The notes below the pieces were generated by a model. It saw only the letters and a list, made by a program, of their open reading frames with translations, ran no database searches and was not told the origin of the DNA. DNA of 64,000 bases from Adenanthera pavonina. Lineage: Eukaryota; Streptophyta; Magnoliopsida; Fabales; Fabaceae. Position numbers and translations under genes: made by a program. The stretch spans positions 15,006,501-15,070,500 of the forward strand of contig JAIVEN010000012.1 in assembly GCA_026686845.1 (NCBI GenBank), written 5' to 3'. Positions 60,949 to 64,000 of the stretch are shown piece after piece. How positions within the stretch are numbered: position 1 is the first letter of the stretch; each line of letters opens with the position of its first letter.

Positions 60949-60952
60949 GTAC

Positions 60953-61998
60953 TCTATTTTCTGAAAAGTTGAACTTTCCCTTTTAGTTCCCTAATGTAAA
61001 ACACCCCATCTAGAATAGCGCATAACAAGACAGTAATGTAACTAGTATGTGATGAGAATATTGGTTGGGTTATGTGGAATGCAGGTAGTCATTGAGGATT
61101 TGGGAGGATAATCAAATTCAAATGCATATGCAAGATATCAGGGGCAAGTGAATAGTACTATAAAATTTTCTGAGCATATTTATAATCCAATAATATCAAT
61201 ATCAATATAATTATAAAATTATTAGTACAAAATGTGAATAGCACAACTCATTTCCTAAATTTATTGTTTACAAAATTATTTTTTTTAATTTCATATAATA
61301 CATGAAACATATCTAATTATGAATGATATGAAAGAATCATTTAGCGCGTAAATTGCTAAATATTGTATACAATCTTATTTGAATATGGATAATTTGTCCG
61401 AAGAATCTATTTTCTTTTTTATTTCTTGTTTGGATCAGACAAATAAGTTCTTATTTTGATTAAACAAATCCAATGGCTCTAATTTTATACAATTTATAAA
61501 AAATATAAAATTCAAAATATTTAAAAGACATAAAAGCTTCTTTTAACACAATTATTTGTTATCTGTTACAATCATGCCATATTTGAATTATCTCTAATTA
61601 TCTTCTTGCGTATTTCGACAAAGATTTTTTTTTATGAGTACACAATTTTAAGCAACTTAAGTAGAGTATTACTTTTTATGGACAATAAAATTGAAAATTT
61701 TTTTATTCACTCAATAAAATTTAAATTTTTTTACCAAACAAGGTTCTATATAGTTAACACACACATATATAGTTAGGTCTTTTAAGTATACTATTTAGGG
61801 TTCAATTACTTTCCGTATGTATAGAAAAAATCTTATTATGAGAAACAAAACTCATTTTAGTAATTTCTATACCTCAAAATGATTGATTTTTTACTGTGGG
61901 TTGAAAATATCTTTGATACTAAGAAAATATAAAATACACTGGCAAAACCTATAGATATATAAAATAAAATAGATGGGTGGCCAAAACAAGATATATAA
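60953..61998. other. AT-rich stretch; probable tail of gypsy LTR Z copy 3
   Basis: The first 50-100 bases would continue the gypsy LTR interrupted by CACTA 3. A TGTAAAACACCCC motif at about 61002 could be an LTR edge. The rest is AT-rich with no gene or repeat recognised. Confidence 0.35.
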
Positions 61999-62019
61999 AA
62001 TCACTACAAAAAATTTGAT

Positions 62020-62305
62020 TTTTGGCGGCGACAAAAGTCGCCGCTGAAAGAAGGAATTTCGCCGCCAAAAGTTTTTAGCGGCGACATTTTTGTCACCACC
62101 ATGTCGCCGCCACAAATCCCGTTACCAAAAGTTTGGCGACGATAAAAATGTCGCCGCCAAAAGTTGACATTTAGTGGTGAAAAGAGTTGTCGCTAAAAAT
62201 ATAAATTGTCGCCGCCAAATATTTCTCATTTGGCGACAACATTTAGTCGCCGCTGAAAATTTATTATTTGGCGACAACATTTAGTCGCCGCTGAAAGTCG
62301 TTTCG
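62020..62305. repeat. GCGGCGAC palindrome array, left side of CACTA 2
   Basis: Repeated TTTGGCGGCGACA and GTCGCCGCTGAAAG half-sites in both orientations, about seven units, several with CpG to TpG or CpA decay (for example TAGTGGTGAAAAG). Confidence 0.85.
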
Positions 62306-62309
62306 CCAT

Positions 62310-62640
62310 GTCATCACCATGTCAGCCACTGGACCCCACCACGTAACCACCACTGGCCGGCCGCCACGTCACCACCGCCGGTCGGCCGCGACGTCATCGG
62401 ACCGCCGCCGCCGGCCGGCCCCCACCGGACCGCCGCCACGTCATCGGACCGCCAAACGGACGCCAAGTCACCACCATCGGTCGGCCGCCGTCGGACCACC
62501 GCGACGTCATTGGACCACCGTCGCCGACCGGTCGGCCGCCGTCGGACCACCGCCGTGTCATCGGACCACCGCCGCCGGCCGGCCCCCACCGGACCACCGC
62601 CACGTCATCGGACTGCTGCCACGTCACCACCCCCAAACGG
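62310..62640. repeat. GC-rich degenerate tandem repeat in CACTA 2
   Basis: Units of about 40-70 bp built on CGGACCACCGCC, GTCATCGG and GGCCGGCCCCCACCGG. It is open in several frames on both strands because it lacks TA dinucleotides; the resulting Arg/Pro/Gly frames are not regarded as genes. It stands out sharply from AT-rich surroundings. Confidence 0.75.
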
Positions 62641-62667
62641 ACGCCATGTCATATATTTGTTTCAAAT

Positions 62668-62751
62668 GTGCGTTCACCTTGGTTCGAACCCCTGACCTGT
62701 TGCTTGCAATGCCTTTGTGTTTACTTTTTTGCCAGTTGAGCTGAAATGCAC
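62668..62751 (-). pseudogene. tRNA-like relic
   Basis: The minus strand has an A-box-like CAGCTCAACTGG and a B-box GGGTTCGAACC. Its two ends, GTGCATT and AACGCAC, pair at six of seven positions like an acceptor stem over 84 nt. The D and anticodon stems are poor, so it is a degenerate tRNA or tRNA-derived fragment, not a functional gene. Confidence 0.45.
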
Positions 62752-62759
62752 CTGCAGTT

Positions 62760-63600
62760 TTTATTTAAGATATTTAATATATATTGTTTATCTACTCACT
62801 AATACACACATATATATTTATAAATCAATATTATTATTAAAAAACACACATATATTTTATTTTTAATTATTAATATCGTTAAATATTTTATTTATATACA
62901 TATATATTTATATTATATTTTTTATTTTATGTTATGACATATCATATATATCATATATTATATTATTTGATAAGTTATATTATATATATGCTTAATATAT
63001 ATATATATAATATAATGTAATAGAAAATTGTTAAAAAATCATTAAAATAAATATTATAATTTTGATTGTCATATGATTTTAAAAAATGCAATAAATTCAA
63101 TATATTATTACTTGATCAATATTATTATTGGTAATAAATAATATTAATATTAATTTATATGTTAAAAATATTAGAAATTAAATTAACCTAATAAGAATTC
63201 CTCCAAATATAGGGTTGATCACATTAAATAATTAGGGATTAGTTTATCTTCCTATTTTTTTTTTTGGAGTTATCAATCCCTTTATGAATTAAAAAAAATT
63301 ATCCTAATAAGAATAACATATTTCATTAATTAGGATTAGGAAAAGTAAAAATAAATATAGATAGAATTCAATATTCAACATTTCAAATCTTTAATCTCCG
63401 GTGGAGATAAAGTACTTTCAAAATGTCCAGAATATTTTACATGAAAAAATAGTAAACTACTTTACCTTTAAATAAAGATACTAGATAATATAAAATATAT
63501 ATTAAATATCTAATTACTTATAATAAAAATGTATAAATAAAACACAATTATTATTTTAATATGTTATTTATTAATTTTTAAAACGAAAATAGCAAAAATT
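62760..63600. other. AT-rich core of CACTA 2
   Basis: Very AT-rich with TATATA runs (for example around 62990-63010). No gene or structured repeat is visible. Confidence 0.6.
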
Positions 63601-63612
63601 TACAAAATTACC

Positions 63613-63970
63613 TTTGGCGGCGACATTAAAAAGTCGCCGCTGAAAGAGTGCTTTCAGCGGCGACTTGGTTAATCGCCGCTGAAAGAGTGACTTTCAGCGG
63701 CGACTTGTTTAATCGCCGCTGAAAGTTAGACTTTCAGCGGTGACCTTTTTCAGTCACCGCTGAAAGTCCATCTTTCAGCGGCAACTGAAAATGGTCGCCG
63801 CTGAAAGGCTAACTTTCAGCGGCGACTTATTTGATCGCCGCGAAAACACTGACTTTCGGCGGCGACTCTTTTTGGTCGCCGCGGAAAGTGTGTTTTCAGC
63901 GGCGACTCTTTTAGTCGCCGCGGAAAGTGTGTTTTCAGCGGCGACCTTTTTTTGTCGCCGCCAAAAGTCG
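63613..63970. repeat. CTTTCAGCGGCGACT palindrome array, right side of CACTA 2
   Basis: About eight consecutive imperfect hairpins, CTTTCAGCGGCGACTT facing TCGCCGCTGAAAG, spaced about 45 bp. It is more regular than the left array. Likely transposase-binding sites, by analogy with En/Spm. Confidence 0.88.
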
Positions 63971-64000
63971 TCACTTAAGATCTATTTTTTTGTAGTGAAT

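Larger units (their letters stand above)
56358..60949. mobile_element. CACTA element 3 (4,592 bp) with captured gene fragments
   Basis: The left end is CACTAGTAGAAAAAAGC. The right end reversed is CACTAGTACAAAAAACAC. The TSD TAC is perfect at 56355-56357 and 60950-60952. Subterminal DNA has repeated AATCCTAGAAAG/TAGGATAGTTGTG-type words (60690-60930). It shares GTGGCAATTTTGTAAATA with CACTA 1 near the left end (56434 here, 20564 there). No transposase is visible. The interior holds exon-like fragments of at least two host genes, all in plus orientation, so it is a Pack-CACTA type element. Confidence 0.9.
62002..63997. mobile_element. CACTA element 2 (1,996 bp), non-autonomous
   Basis: The left end is CACTACAAAAAATTTG and the right end reversed CACTACAAAAAAATAGATC. 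The TSD AAT is perfect at 61999-62001 and 63998-64000, the last bases of the window. Both subterminal regions are palindrome arrays of GGCGGCGAC/GTCGCCGCC. The interior has a GC-rich block (62310-62640), a tRNA-like relic and an AT-rich core (62760-63600). No transposase is present. Confidence 0.93.

Noticed and set aside
62319..62744. Long Arg/Pro-rich frames on both strands
   Set aside because: Produced by a GC-rich tandem repeat without stop triplets; several frames are open at once.

Overview
This window is nuclear plant DNA, almost certainly from a eudicot, and consists of transposable elements nested in one another. I found no intact host gene. The evidence is structural: Sirevirus-type Ty1/copia elements primed by initiator-Met tRNA, Ty3/gypsy LTRs and a decayed gypsy pol, three CACTA (En/Spm) elements with matching 3-bp target duplications, and a Mutator-like MITE with a 9-bp duplication. 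The palindromic ACATCGG-type CACTA repeats and the SIRE1-like copia family would fit a legume, but I cannot name the species.

Layout. 1-4636: a minus-strand gypsy LTR with its primer site (388-2475), a copia LTR (2476-4119) and another gypsy LTR fragment. 4637-8560: AT-rich DNA with gypsy-derived debris. 8560-15791: two gypsy LTR-like copies followed by a minus-strand gypsy pol pseudogene (PR-RT-RH-INT) and a piece of its 5' LTR. 15792-20448: more gypsy debris and a 772-bp MULE-type MITE. 20449-27678: one gypsy LTR split by a CACTA element (20491-23594, TSD TAA) and a copia solo LTR (24360-26020, TSD GTTAT). 27679-52991: a copia/Sirevirus complex made of one LTR in plus orientation, then a head-to-tail minus-strand array LTR-internal-LTR-internal-LTR with a period of about 10.30 kb, then a truncated LTR. 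52992-61998: a third gypsy LTR split by a 4.6-kb CACTA element (TSD TAC) that carries exon-like host fragments. 62002-63997: a third CACTA element (TSD AAT) that ends three bases before the window edge.

The two Sirevirus interiors have the same order on the minus strand: PBS, gag, pol (PR-INT-RT-RH), a roughly 1-kb spacer, a large third ORF of about 721 codons, then PPT. Both copies are dead, with different lesions, nearly all C:G to T:A changes plus two single-base indels. The 1.86-kb LTRs carry a dense U3 array of TTCGTCTG and AAATTCGAATTT motifs upstream of the TATA box. A similar array, mostly inverted, recurs in the pol-ORF3 spacer.

The strongest leads are the shared-LTR tandem array with its inverted LTR junction, the U3/spacer repeat pair, the conserved third ORF of unknown function, and the gene-capturing CACTA element with TRAPPC6/Trs33-like and myosin-like fragments.
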